Below are positions 1 to 6,712 of a stretch of 14,129 bases of DNA, in pieces; position 1 is the first letter of the stretch; every line of letters begins with the position of its first letter. The notes under the pieces were generated by a model that saw only the letters and a list, made by a program, of their open reading frames with translations, was not told where the DNA came from and ran no database searches. The position numbers and the translations under genes were made by a program. This DNA comes from Bacteroidota bacterium (lineage in GTDB: Bacteria; Bacteroidota; Bacteroidia; Flavobacteriales; Flavobacteriaceae): positions 1 through 14,129 of the forward strand of contig JAJYTI010000036.1 of NCBI GenBank assembly GCA_021793135.1, in the 5' to 3' direction.

Positions 1-738
1 TTTTTGTTCGTATAGGTTAATAGTTTTTTTAACTAAAGGAATCCATTCTCCAGCGCTTGTTTTAATCTTAGCTTCTGAATCTGCTTCCATTACATAATAT
101 GGCAGAAATTGTTCTTCTAGCTTACTGGCATTTCTATCTATTGGTGCTCCTAAGGCTATATTTATTCCTAGACTACCCCAAGTATTAGAATTAATATTTT
201 CTCCAATTAACTGACGAAAACTTTTTGGATTCTCTAACTCTGTATTATATTCTATATTATTTCCAAGAGCTAAACTCAAAATATCTCTAATCTTCGTAGC
301 GCAATTATCATGCGTGAAATCATAGAGGTATTCTCTGTTTTCTGGTTTTGCATTTTCAATTAACAACTTAAATATATCTTGTTTTTGAGCTATACTTAAA
401 TTTAATACTTGCTCAGTAATCCATCGATCCTCAGATTGATAATGATAGAAAAAATCTGTAAAATTAGATACACTTAAGGTGTATAAGAGTTTTCCTCTAG
501 CAAATTTGGTGTAGAAGTTAGGAGTGTTGAAGTCATAAGTCCCATAATTAAAAACAATATCTAAATTAGTGACTTTGTCTTGTACACGTATGGCGCTATG
601 ACCAAATTTGTCATAAAGATATTCGCCAGGACCTATAGTTAATACGCTTATTTCAGCATCTCCAGATAAACTTTTTGTTTGCGCAAAAGAGTTTACAAAA
701 ACAGTTGTAATGCAAAGTAATAGAAATATATATCTCAC
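1..738 (-). CDS. DUF4105 (Lnb N-terminal domain-like) secreted protein, C-terminus cut by window edge
   Basis: 246 codons are visible and the frame is still open at the left edge. Translation begins at a GTG (738-736), encoding MRYIFLLLC. No ATG is possible upstream, because two in-frame TAA codons (750-745) precede the GTG by two codons. Residues 1 to about 19 form a signal peptide with cleavage expected near NSFA/Q, so the protein is exported. The sequence matches what I remember of flavobacterial DUF4105 proteins (named after the periplasmic N-terminal domain of lacto-N-biosidase): an AEISVLTIGPG block at 28-38, FGHSAIRV at 45-52 with His47, and a YDFTHDNC block ending in Cys146. A His-then-Asn-Cys order recalls permuted papain-fold (NlpC/P60, LRAT) enzymes, but catalysis is inference. 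It follows the PorV2-like gene by 9 bases and is probably cotranscribed with it. Function is unknown. Confidence 0.82.
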   Translation of the reverse strand, partial: MRYIFLLLCITTVFVNSFAQTKSLSGDAEISVLTIGPGEYLYDKFGHSAIRVQDKVTNLDIVFNYGTYDFNTPNFYTKFARGKLLYTLSVSNFTDFFYHYQSEDRWITEQVLNLSIAQKQDIFKLLIENAKPENREYLYDFTHDNCATKIRDILSLALGNNIEYNTELENPKSFRQLIGENINSNTWGSLGINIALGAPIDRNASKLEEQFLPYYVMEADSEAKIKTSAGEWIPLVKKTINLYEQK

Positions 739-747
739 TGTAATTTA

Positions 748-1830
748 TTATTTAAAAATACCTAGATCTAATCTAAGTGAAAAAACGTTGGAATAAAGAG
801 CGGCACTTTGATCTCCAATATCGGTTAATGCATAGTCAATGGAAATTCCTTTATAATGAAATCCAATTCCAATATTTGGCTGAAAACTTACTTTTTCGTC
901 ACCGTCTATTTGTAATTCGTTTTGAAAATTCCCTACGCCCGTACGTATATATACTAAATCTGTATAGTTAAGTTGTACGCCTAATGATGGTGTAAGACTA
1001 GCAAAAGAAGATGAAACTATGTCGTTTGTTTCGGCAAAACGTATGTGAAGATTTGCTTCTGTTAATAATTTAAAATTACTACTTAATACAAAGTTTCTTG
1101 CTACACCTAGTTGTGCTTTTGGTAAGGTGATTTCTGTAGTTTCTGGGACTTCTTGATTTTCTCCTTCAACTGCATTTTGGATATCTTCTAATCTTTTTTG
1201 ATCGATAGACCAAGTGTTAAAAGTAGTGGTTATGTCCCGAACCATTAATCCAAATTGCCAATCGTTATGTTTGTACTGTAATCCTAGATCGAAGCCAAAA
1301 CCCCAAGAATCTGCAAATTTACCTATGATTCGTCTAATGATTTTTGCGTTAGCACCAAAATGTAAATTCTCTATAGGTGTCGCTCTCGCATAAGAAAAAG
1401 TAAATCCATAATCGGCAGTAGAGAAGAGGTTAATCCTATTGTAATCTATATTTCCATTACTGTCGATTAATTCTGTAGTATTCATTATATCATCTACTCC
1501 AAAGCGAATTAATGATACTCCAAATGCACTTTTATCATCTATCGGCATAGCGAATGCTGCGTAATCATAATTGGCCATATTGGCAAAGTATGCTGCGTGC
1601 ATTAACGCAATTTCTTTTTCTTCTAAATGGAGTAATCCTGCGGGATTCCAATACACGGAATTCACATTGTTTATAGAAGCAACAGTAGAATTTGCAAGAC
1701 CAAAAGCGGCAGCATCTACACCTATATTCATAAACTCATTTGAGTATTTTCTTGCTGTTTGTGCTTGTACCGACATGCTTGCTATCAATAGCAAATAAAA
1801 ACAAAACTTTTTCAATATACTGTTTGACAT
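748..1830 (-). CDS. PorV/PorQ-family outer-membrane protein, PorV2-like
   Basis: The 360-residue protein has a signal peptide (about 1-24, ending VQAQ) followed by a predicted outer-membrane beta-barrel of alternating aromatic and polar strands. The YWNPAGL motif at 60-66, preceded by DAAAFGLANSTVASINNVNS-type sequence, is the hallmark of the PorV/PorQ (FadL-like) family of the type IX secretion system. In this family PorV proper shuttles cargo that carries a C-terminal sorting domain. The length and neighbourhood (DUF4105, pssA, lptB, tatC) fit the paralogue annotated in flavobacteria as PorV2, rather than PorV or PorQ. There is no direct evidence that it takes part in secretion. An acidic stretch near residue 220 (EGENQEVPETTE) is probably an extracellular loop. 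The gene ends in tandem TAA codons, the DUF4105 GTG follows 9 bases later, and a TATCTTTG box lies about 56 bases upstream of the start. Confidence 0.85.
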   Translation of the reverse strand: MSNSILKKFCFYLLLIASMSVQAQTARKYSNEFMNIGVDAAAFGLANSTVASINNVNSVYWNPAGLLHLEEKEIALMHAAYFANMANYDYAAFAMPIDDKSAFGVSLIRFGVDDIMNTTELIDSNGNIDYNRINLFSTADYGFTFSYARATPIENLHFGANAKIIRRIIGKFADSWGFGFDLGLQYKHNDWQFGLMVRDITTTFNTWSIDQKRLEDIQNAVEGENQEVPETTEITLPKAQLGVARNFVLSSNFKLLTEANLHIRFAETNDIVSSSFASLTPSLGVQLNYTDLVYIRTGVGNFQNELQIDGDEKVSFQPNIGIGFHYKGISIDYALTDIGDQSAALYSNVFSLRLDLGIFK

Positions 1831-1885
1831 TACGATTCTTGATAGATAAATATAAGAGAAATATTTGTTGTTCTCACTTAATAGG

Positions 1886-1893
1886 CAAAGATA
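1886..1893 (-). promoter_or_regulatory. Candidate -7 box for the porV2-DUF4105 operon
   Basis: Read on the minus strand the bases are TATCTTTG, followed by CC, a full match to the Bacteroidota -7 consensus TAnnTTTG. It lies 56 bases upstream of the PorV2-like start. I see no good TTTG -33 box at the usual distance, so the call rests on the -7 match alone. It sits back to back with the pssA promoter candidate in the 113-base divergent intergenic region. Confidence 0.4.
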
Positions 1894-1897
1894 GAGT

Positions 1898-1924
1898 TTG
1901 GAGGGGATTTCTTTTGTATTTTTA
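1898..1924 (+). promoter_or_regulatory. Candidate pssA promoter
   Basis: TTTG (ending at 1900) is followed after 16 bases by TATTTTTA (1917-1924) and then CC. This resembles the Bacteroidota promoter with A in place of the last G, and the spacing is slightly short. Transcription would begin near 1930, leaving a leader of roughly 14 bases before the pssA ATG. Confidence 0.35.
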
Positions 1925-1943
1925 CCTCAAATTCAGGTATTTT

Positions 1944-2696
1944 ATGAAAAAGCACATCCCAAACTTTATTACCTCACTTAATTTACTTTGTGGCTGTATT
2001 GCATTATTCTTTGCATTTAGCAATGAGTTAATTACAGCATCTGTTTTTGTATTCTTAGGTATCTTTTTTGACTTCTTTGATGGATTCTTTGCTAGATTAC
2101 TTCATGTGCAGAGCAAAGTAGGAATGGAGCTAGATTCTTTGGCCGATGTGGTTACTAGTGGAGTAGTGCCAGGAGTGGTTATGATGCAATTGCTTAGTGA
2201 ATCATTATTTGGAGTGCCTTATTCCATCGATATTTTTAAAAGTGCAGACTGGCAATCTGGTATAGTAGTTTTCTTGCCATTTATAGGATTGTTTATAGCT
2301 GTTGCAGCAGCATATAGGCTTGCTAAGTTTAATGTAGATACTCGTCAAACGGATCAATTTATAGGAATGCCTACACCCGCTGTATCTATATGGACTTTAA
2401 GTATTCCATTGATTTTAGTCTATCAGAATTCTGTGTTTTTAGAGAATCTTTTTCTAAACACATACTTTTTAATAGGTTTTACTCTTGTAGTATCTGTATT
2501 GATGAATATGGAGTTGCCATTATTTGCCCTGAAATTTAAAAATTGGTCATGGTCAGACAATAAGATTCGATATAGCTTTTTACTATTGAGTGTTTTAGGA
2601 ATGGTGCTTTTGAAGTTTATAGCAATTCCTCTTATTCTAATTCTTTATATTGTTTTATCTGTAATATCTAGAAAAACAAAAAGAACATCTTTATAG
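1944..2696 (+). CDS. pssA: CDP-diacylglycerol--serine O-phosphatidyltransferase
   Basis: This 250-residue inner-membrane protein of the CDP-alcohol phosphatidyltransferase family should join CDP-diacylglycerol and serine to make phosphatidylserine, the precursor of phosphatidylethanolamine. The family motif D-x2-D-G-x2-A-R-x8-G-x3-D-x3-D is complete: Asp43, Asp46, Gly47, Ala50, Arg51, Gly60, Asp64, Asp68. Hydrophobic segments lie around 12-42, 70-85, 105-125, 145-160, 172-190 and 205-245. The frame stays open upstream to 1740, but I start at the ATG at 1944 because [13 protein letters not shown] is the usual N-terminus of type II PssA. The extra upstream residues would be antisense to the porV2 signal peptide and do not resemble the family. 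The last two codons overlap the end of lptB on the other strand. Other CDP-alcohol transferases are possible, but PssA fits best. Confidence 0.88.
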   Translation: MKKHIPNFITSLNLLCGCIALFFAFSNELITASVFVFLGIFFDFFDGFFARLLHVQSKVGMELDSLADVVTSGVVPGVVMMQLLSESLFGVPYSIDIFKSADWQSGIVVFLPFIGLFIAVAAAYRLAKFNVDTRQTDQFIGMPTPAVSIWTLSIPLILVYQNSVFLENLFLNTYFLIGFTLVVSVLMNMELPLFALKFKNWSWSDNKIRYSFLLLSVLGMVLLKFIAIPLILILYIVLSVISRKTKRTSL

Positions 2697-3431
2697 ATCT
2701 AATCTTTTTTTGCGAAGCTCGAAGTTTTGACCTAAATATACTTTTCGTACCATTTCATCTTCGGCAAGTTCTTCAGGGCTACCATGCTTAAGTATACTTC
2801 CTTCAAACATAAGATATGTTCTGTCTGTAATGGCAAGTGTTTCTTGTACGTTATGATCGGTAATTAATATTCCTATGTTTTTCTTTTTAAGTTGAGCAAC
2901 AATACGTTGAATATCTTCTACCGCAACAGGGTCTACCCCAGCAAATGGCTCGTCTAATAAAATAAATTTAGGGTCGGTAGCTAATGCGCGAGCTATTTCT
3001 GTTCTACGTCGTTCGCCTCCACTAAGTAAATCTCCTCTGTTCTTTCTGATGTGGCCAAGTCCAAATTCTTCAATCAAAGATTCCATTCGCATATTTTGCT
3101 CCTTCTTGCTAAGTTTGGTTAATTGAAGTACGCTTAGAATATTGTCTTCTACGCTTAGCTTTCTAAAAACAGAAGCCTCTTGTGCTAAATAACCAATACC
3201 ATGTTGTGCGCGTTTATACATTGGGAATTTAGTAATATTCTTATCATTCAAGAATATATTGCCGCCGTTTGGTTTTATAAACCCAACAATCATATAGAAA
3301 GAAGTAGTTTTTCCTGCACCATTAGGACCAAGTAAACCAACGATTTCTCCTTGGGTAAGTTCTACCGAAATTCCTTTTACTACTTTTCTGCCTTTATATG
3401 CCTTCATCAGGTTTTCTGCACGTAACTTCAT
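2691..3431 (-). CDS. lptB: LPS export ABC transporter ATP-binding protein LptB
   Basis: The 246-residue cytoplasmic ATPase should power LptFG, which extracts lipopolysaccharide from the inner membrane and pushes it along the Lpt bridge. All ABC motifs are present: Walker [10 protein letters not shown] (35-43, Lys41), Q-loop Gln84, signature LSGGERRR (136-143), Walker [12 protein letters not shown] (158-168, catalytic Glu161) and H-loop TDHNVQETL with His193. The GERRR signature, the FAGVDP D-loop and the DHNVQETL stretch distinguish LptB from general ABC ATPases, and the length is typical. No lptA, lptC or lptFG gene lies in the window, so this subunit is encoded apart from its partners. The gene meets pssA tail to tail with a 6-base overlap. 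A likely promoter is at 3459-3489. Confidence 0.93.
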   Translation of the reverse strand: MKLRAENLMKAYKGRKVVKGISVELTQGEIVGLLGPNGAGKTTSFYMIVGFIKPNGGNIFLNDKNITKFPMYKRAQHGIGYLAQEASVFRKLSVEDNILSVLQLTKLSKKEQNMRMESLIEEFGLGHIRKNRGDLLSGGERRRTEIARALATDPKFILLDEPFAGVDPVAVEDIQRIVAQLKKKNIGILITDHNVQETLAITDRTYLMFEGSILKHGSPEELAEDEMVRKVYLGQNFELRKKRLDL

Positions 3432-3458
3432 ATGTCTAAAAATAGAATCTTTATTTGG

Positions 3459-3489
3459 TAAAAGTACAATTTAATTTTACAGAAAGAAA
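3459..3489 (-). promoter_or_regulatory. Candidate lptB promoter
   Basis: On the minus strand TTTC (3489-3486) is followed after 19 bases by TACTTTTA (3466-3459) and CC. This is the Bacteroidota layout with one change in each box. Transcription would start around 3452, about 20 bases before the lptB ATG. It lies downstream of the terminator of the preceding gene, which supports independent transcription of lptB. Confidence 0.42.
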
Positions 3490-3508
3490 ATAGAGTATGT
3501 TAGGATAT

Positions 3509-3540
3509 AAAAAAAGCATGGTTTTTAAAACCATGCTTTA
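3509..3540 (-). terminator. Rho-independent terminator of the T9SS cargo gene
   Basis: A perfect 9-base inverted repeat (AAAGCATGG at 3513-3521, CCATGCTTT at 3531-3539) encloses TTTTTAAAA, which can pair further. Read on the minus strand the hairpin ends in a run of seven T (3515-3509). It lies 27 bases after the stop codon of the cargo gene and separates it from lptB. Confidence 0.9.
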
Positions 3541-3566
3541 ATAAAACTATAATGTTTTTATTTAAA

Positions 3567-4502
3567 TTACTTTACAAACTTGAAAGCTTTTTCTTGTCCG
3601 TTTACATTTACTTTAGAAAAGTAAACACCAGAAGTAAGAGTGCTTAAGTCGATAGAACTTGAAGTTGAGTTGATAGTTTCAGAAGCAACTTGCTGTCCTA
3701 ATGTGTTATAGATAGTAATGTTATCAATTTCAACATCACTTGTTAATAGTAATTGGTTGTTTTGTACTAAGTGTTTGAAGTTGTTCTCTTCAAAGTCACC
3801 TACGCTAAGCGTTTGTTCTCCCCATAATGACCATGCCATAGCGTTTACTGGGGCAAGTCCAGTAAAAAATGCATGTACTGGAGCCCATACTTCTTCATTT
3901 GGTGAATATCCTGCTGGACCATAATCTGCAGGTGCAGATACATTTGAGTTCCAGAAGAAATACTCATCATCATTTTGAATATCTAAAGTAACAGCAACCC
4001 AATAATCACCAGTTGGTAAAATCATATCTTCATTGTCATCCATAATATCAGCAGCACTAATAACGATATCATAAAAATAAGCTGTTGAACCATCTTCTCT
4101 ATCTGCAGAATCGGTATTTACAAATGTAACGTCCGAAGGATCAATATTAATAAAACTGTAAATTGCTCCGTTGTCATTTGCTGCACTTGGAATACCAGAT
4201 GGTGCTAATAAATTTGGATCAAGTTCAGAGTCTTCACTATCAAATATAAGTAAGTTTACACCAGTTGTATTTGTGGCTAACGCATTATCATCAGTGAATC
4301 CATAAAAGACAAAACGGTCAACTTCAGTAGTACCTTCTAATTTAAAGTGATCCGCTATCATGAACGTTGGGTCATTTGTTAGAGGATCCCCACTCGCTGG
4401 AAGAGCTGTGGATTCTCTTTCACGATCAATAATGTGGTCTTGTGCAATAGCAGAGCCAAAGCTGAAAGCTACTGCTGCTAAAAATAGTAATGTTTTTTTC
4501 AT
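3567..4502 (-). CDS. Secreted protein with T9SS type A C-terminal sorting domain
   Basis: The 311-residue protein has a strong signal peptide (MKKTLLFLAAVAFSFGSAIA, cleavage before Gln21), a mature region of unknown function, and a C-terminal domain from about 237. The last 75 residues show the type A sorting pattern: ITIYNTLGQQV, a polar stretch, IDLSTLTSGVYFSKV, and a basic end EKAFKFVK. The protein should cross the inner membrane by Sec and the outer membrane by the type IX system, where the sorting domain is normally removed. The mature part is rich in Asp and Asn, contains no Cys, and has aromatic motifs such as GDYWVAVTLDI (about 166-176) that suggest a beta-sandwich. I do not recognise an enzymatic family and cannot name a substrate. 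It has its own promoter candidate (4536-4567) and a clear terminator, so it is probably a single-gene unit. Confidence 0.9.
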   Translation of the reverse strand: MKKTLLFLAAVAFSFGSAIAQDHIIDRERESTALPASGDPLTNDPTFMIADHFKLEGTTEVDRFVFYGFTDDNALATNTTGVNLLIFDSEDSELDPNLLAPSGIPSAANDNGAIYSFINIDPSDVTFVNTDSADREDGSTAYFYDIVISAADIMDDNEDMILPTGDYWVAVTLDIQNDDEYFFWNSNVSAPADYGPAGYSPNEEVWAPVHAFFTGLAPVNAMAWSLWGEQTLSVGDFEENNFKHLVQNNQLLLTSDVEIDNITIYNTLGQQVASETINSTSSSIDLSTLTSGVYFSKVNVNGQEKAFKFVK

Positions 4503-4535
4503 AATCTTAAGAATAAGTTATTGTTTGTAATAGGG

Positions 4536-4567
4536 TAAAGCTAAGTAAATATTATTATAAATCCAAA
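4536..4567 (-). promoter_or_regulatory. Candidate promoter of the T9SS cargo gene
   Basis: On the minus strand TTTG (4567-4564) is followed after 20 bases by TAGCTTTA (4543-4536) and CCC. This is a good Bacteroidota-type promoter with A replacing the final G. The box lies 33 bases before the ATG. The remainder of the 192-base gap up to tatC (4568-4694) is A+T-rich and holds only the weak dyad at the tatC stop. Confidence 0.5.
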
Positions 4568-4668
4568 AATAATTTTGAAGAATGTTTTAAGTAAGTATAT
4601 AACTATATGTTTTATGATTAATTATACCTCTTGTTTTATATGGAATATTAGTTTAGATGTACTGGTTA

Positions 4669-4699
4669 CTTAAAAGTAGTTAATGTTAACTTATTTAAG
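4669..4699 (-). repeat. Imperfect inverted repeat over the tatC stop codon
   Basis: AGTTAA and TTAACT face each other across two bases (4678-4691). The dyad resumes outside with CTTAAA and TTTAAG after a small internal loop, giving about 12 pairs in two blocks. It spans the tatC stop (4695-4697). No T-run follows on the minus strand, so it is not a standard terminator. It may be a weak 3' hairpin protecting the kpsF-tatC transcript. Confidence 0.3.
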
Positions 4700-5534
4700 C
4701 TTTCGCTTCTTCACGCGCTTGTTTTCTTAATACTGCTGCAGAAATATAAATGCTTATTTCATATAATACTAAAATAGGTATAGCAACAATAATTTGACTT
4801 GCAACATCTGGTGGCGTGATAATGGCCGAAAGTAATAATACAAGTACAATAGATATTTTTCGATATTTCCTTAGAATCTCTGGAGTAACTAATCCGATTT
4901 TTGTTAAGAAGTATATAATTATTGGTAACTCGAAGATTAATCCACTAGCAAGTACAGACGTACGAACAACAGAAATATAACTACCTAAATCAAACTCATT
5001 TAGAACGTGACTACTTACTGTATAAGTTCCTAGGAAGTTTATTGATAAAGGTGCAATCACATAATAACCAAATAACACTCCTGTAAAAAATAATAAAGAT
5101 GCTACTATGATAAACCCACGAGCTGTTTTTCGTTCCGAATCATGAAGTCCAGGACTAATAAATTTCCAAAATTCATAAATAATATAAGGAAAACCTATAA
5201 CTATTCCAGCGGTTATAGAGGTCCATATGTGAGCAGAGAATTGATCTGCCATTTTTCTACTCTGTAACTTAAAGGGTAATTCCTCAAAACAAAAGCTATC
5301 TGGGCGACCTATGGCTTTGGCTGCTTTACAAAATAGTTTGTAAGTAGGGAAATCTGCATTCTTTGGTCCGAATATTATAACATCGAAAATAAATCCTTTG
5401 AAAATAAAAGCGATTAATCCTAAGGCAATAACTGCTATAGTAATACGTATTATATGCCAACGTAATTCCTCTAAGTGATCAAGGAAAGACATCTCGCTTC
5501 CTTTTGAAGCGTTTGCTTTTTTGTTTTTCTTCAT
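4695..5534 (-). CDS. tatC: Sec-independent (Tat) translocase subunit TatC
   Basis: The 279-residue polytopic inner-membrane protein is the receptor of the twin-arginine pathway, which exports folded proteins. Diagnostic elements are the N-terminal SFLDHLEELR block (16-25), the FPYIIYEFWKFISPGLHDSER loop carrying the conserved FWxFxxPGLxxxER pattern, a FELPI motif in the middle of the protein, and TPPDVASQ before the last helices. Six membrane segments can be drawn. An enlarged first periplasmic loop (about 53-100, with two Cys) is longer than in E. coli TatC and is, from memory, common in Bacteroidota. No tatA or tatB is in the window. The gene begins 6 bases after the kpsF stop, so the two are almost certainly cotranscribed. 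Confidence 0.95.
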   Translation of the reverse strand: MKKNKKANASKGSEMSFLDHLEELRWHIIRITIAVIALGLIAFIFKGFIFDVIIFGPKNADFPTYKLFCKAAKAIGRPDSFCFEELPFKLQSRKMADQFSAHIWTSITAGIVIGFPYIIYEFWKFISPGLHDSERKTARGFIIVASLLFFTGVLFGYYVIAPLSINFLGTYTVSSHVLNEFDLGSYISVVRTSVLASGLIFELPIIIYFLTKIGLVTPEILRKYRKISIVLVLLLSAIITPPDVASQIIVAIPILVLYEISIYISAAVLRKQAREEAKA

Positions 5535-5540
5535 TTCTTA

Positions 5541-6509
5541 TTATATAATCCCTTCTTTGGTTAAATCATGAATGTGAACAATACCAGCATAATTGTCCTC
5601 TTCATCAGTAACTAGTAGTTGAGTAATATCGTTATTTTCCATTATTTCTAATGCACGTACAGCCATTTCATCTTTATTTACTCTTTTTGGATTTTCAGAC
5701 ATTATGTCTATAGCTTTAAGCTGACTTATATTATCCGCTTTTATTAGCATTCTTCGTAAATCTCCATCTGTAATGACTCCAATTATTTTTCCATTATCTA
5801 CTACAGCAGTTACGCCAAGCATTTTTTCCGATATTTCTATAATTACATCTTTAACTGGAGTCTGTGCATTTACTTCTGGTTTTAAATTATTTTTACTTAA
5901 ATCGCCTACTCTTAAGTACAATCGTTTACCTAAAGAACCTCCTGGGTGAAATCTAGCAAAGTCTTGACTTGAAAATCCTCTAAGCTTTAACAGTGCCATT
6001 GCCATAGCATCTCCCATAACCAATTGTGCAGTGGTACTCGTTGTGGGAGCAAGATTGTTAGGGTCTGCTTCTTTGTCAATATATGCGTGTAAAACAAAGT
6101 CTGCCCTTTGTCCTAAAAAGGAATCGCGGTTAGAAGTGATAGCAATTATTTTATTACCTCTACTTTGAATAAATGGAACCAAGACTTTTATTTCTGGTGT
6201 GTCTCCACTTTTAGAAATACATACCACCACATCTTTTTCTGTAATAGTACCTAAATCGCCATGAATCGCATCTGCTGCATGCATAAATATCGCAGGAGTG
6301 CCTGTAGAGTTTAAAGTAGCAACAATTTTTGTAGCAATGTTAGCGCTCTTGCCAATTCCCGTAACAACAACTCTACCCGAGCTATTGTATATATGTAGAA
6401 CGGCATCTGCAAATTCTATATCAATTAATTCACTAAGCTTAGAAATTGCTAATGCTTCTAAATCAATTGTTTCCTTGGCTGTTGAAATAATTTGGTTGTG
6501 TTGTTTCAA
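5541..6509 (-). CDS. kdsD: KpsF/GutQ-type D-arabinose-5-phosphate isomerase (SIS + two CBS domains)
   Basis: The 322-residue cytoplasmic enzyme should interconvert ribulose 5-phosphate and arabinose 5-phosphate, the first step towards Kdo for the LPS inner core. The SIS domain covers about 30-195, with VTGIGKSANIA (Lys54), HAADAIHGDLG (His83), CISKSGDTPEI (Glu105) and FARFHPGGSLGK (His187). Lys54, Glu105, Glu146 and His187 appear to correspond to the active-site residues described for E. coli KdsD. Two CBS domains follow (about 205-262 and 268-322), each with the usual GVITDGDLRR-like or GIVHIHDL-like strand-turn. The length is that of the family. The gene opens a two-gene unit with tatC and is divergent from recQ across 203 bases. 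Pairing with lptB in the same region suits LPS synthesis. Confidence 0.92.
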   Translation of the reverse strand: MKQHNQIISTAKETIDLEALAISKLSELIDIEFADAVLHIYNSSGRVVVTGIGKSANIATKIVATLNSTGTPAIFMHAADAIHGDLGTITEKDVVVCISKSGDTPEIKVLVPFIQSRGNKIIAITSNRDSFLGQRADFVLHAYIDKEADPNNLAPTTSTTAQLVMGDAMAMALLKLRGFSSQDFARFHPGGSLGKRLYLRVGDLSKNNLKPEVNAQTPVKDVIIEISEKMLGVTAVVDNGKIIGVITDGDLRRMLIKADNISQLKAIDIMSENPKRVNKDEMAVRALEIMENNDITQLLVTDEEDNYAGIVHIHDLTKEGII

Positions 6510-6565
6510 GATTTTCAGATTTTTGAAATTTGATACTATTCATAATTTTTGTACCTTGTATTGTT

Positions 6566-6628
6566 CAAATAAAGAATATCACTTATATCGTGATTCTTTA
6601 GGATATAAAGCAAGTTGATGCAAAGATG
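6566..6628 (-). promoter_or_regulatory. Candidate -7 boxes for the kdsD-tatC unit
   Basis: Two near matches to TAnnTTTG are readable on the minus strand: CATCTTTG (6628-6621, followed by CATC), with a TTG about 22 bases further upstream, and TTTATTTG (6573-6566). Each differs from consensus by one base. I cannot decide between them. They would give leaders of about 105 and 50 bases. Confidence 0.25.
6570..6600. repeat. Imperfect palindrome between kdsD and recQ
   Basis: TAAAGAAT-AT-CAC (6570-6582) faces GTGATTCTTTA (6590-6600) across a 7-base spacer, giving 11 pairs with a two-base bulge. It is not followed by a T-run in either direction. It lies in the leader or promoter zone of kdsD. It may be an operator or a leader hairpin, but no binding protein can be named. 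Confidence 0.4.
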
Positions 6629-6635
6629 TATCAAA

Positions 6636-6664
6636 TTGCTCACAAAATTACAATTGTTACTTTG
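6636..6664 (+). promoter_or_regulatory. Candidate recQ promoter
   Basis: TTG (6636-6638) is followed after 18 bases by TTACTTTG (6657-6664), which differs from TAnnTTTG at one base. It would leave a leader of about 42 bases before the recQ GTG. Confidence 0.45.
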
Positions 6665-6712
6665 TAAAACAATATATCTGAAAGCTTTATTCTAATTTTA
6701 AAAAATTGCAGC

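Noticed and set aside
1740..1943. N-terminal extension of pssA giving a 318-residue protein
   Set aside because: These codons are antisense to the porV2 signal peptide and cross the promoter region. The protein family begins at [10 protein letters not shown] (1944), so the upstream frame is only chance openness.
2700..2730. T-run and CGAAG repeats after the pssA stop as a terminator
   Set aside because: CGAAG-CT-CGAAG is a direct repeat, not an inverted one, and no stem precedes the T-run.
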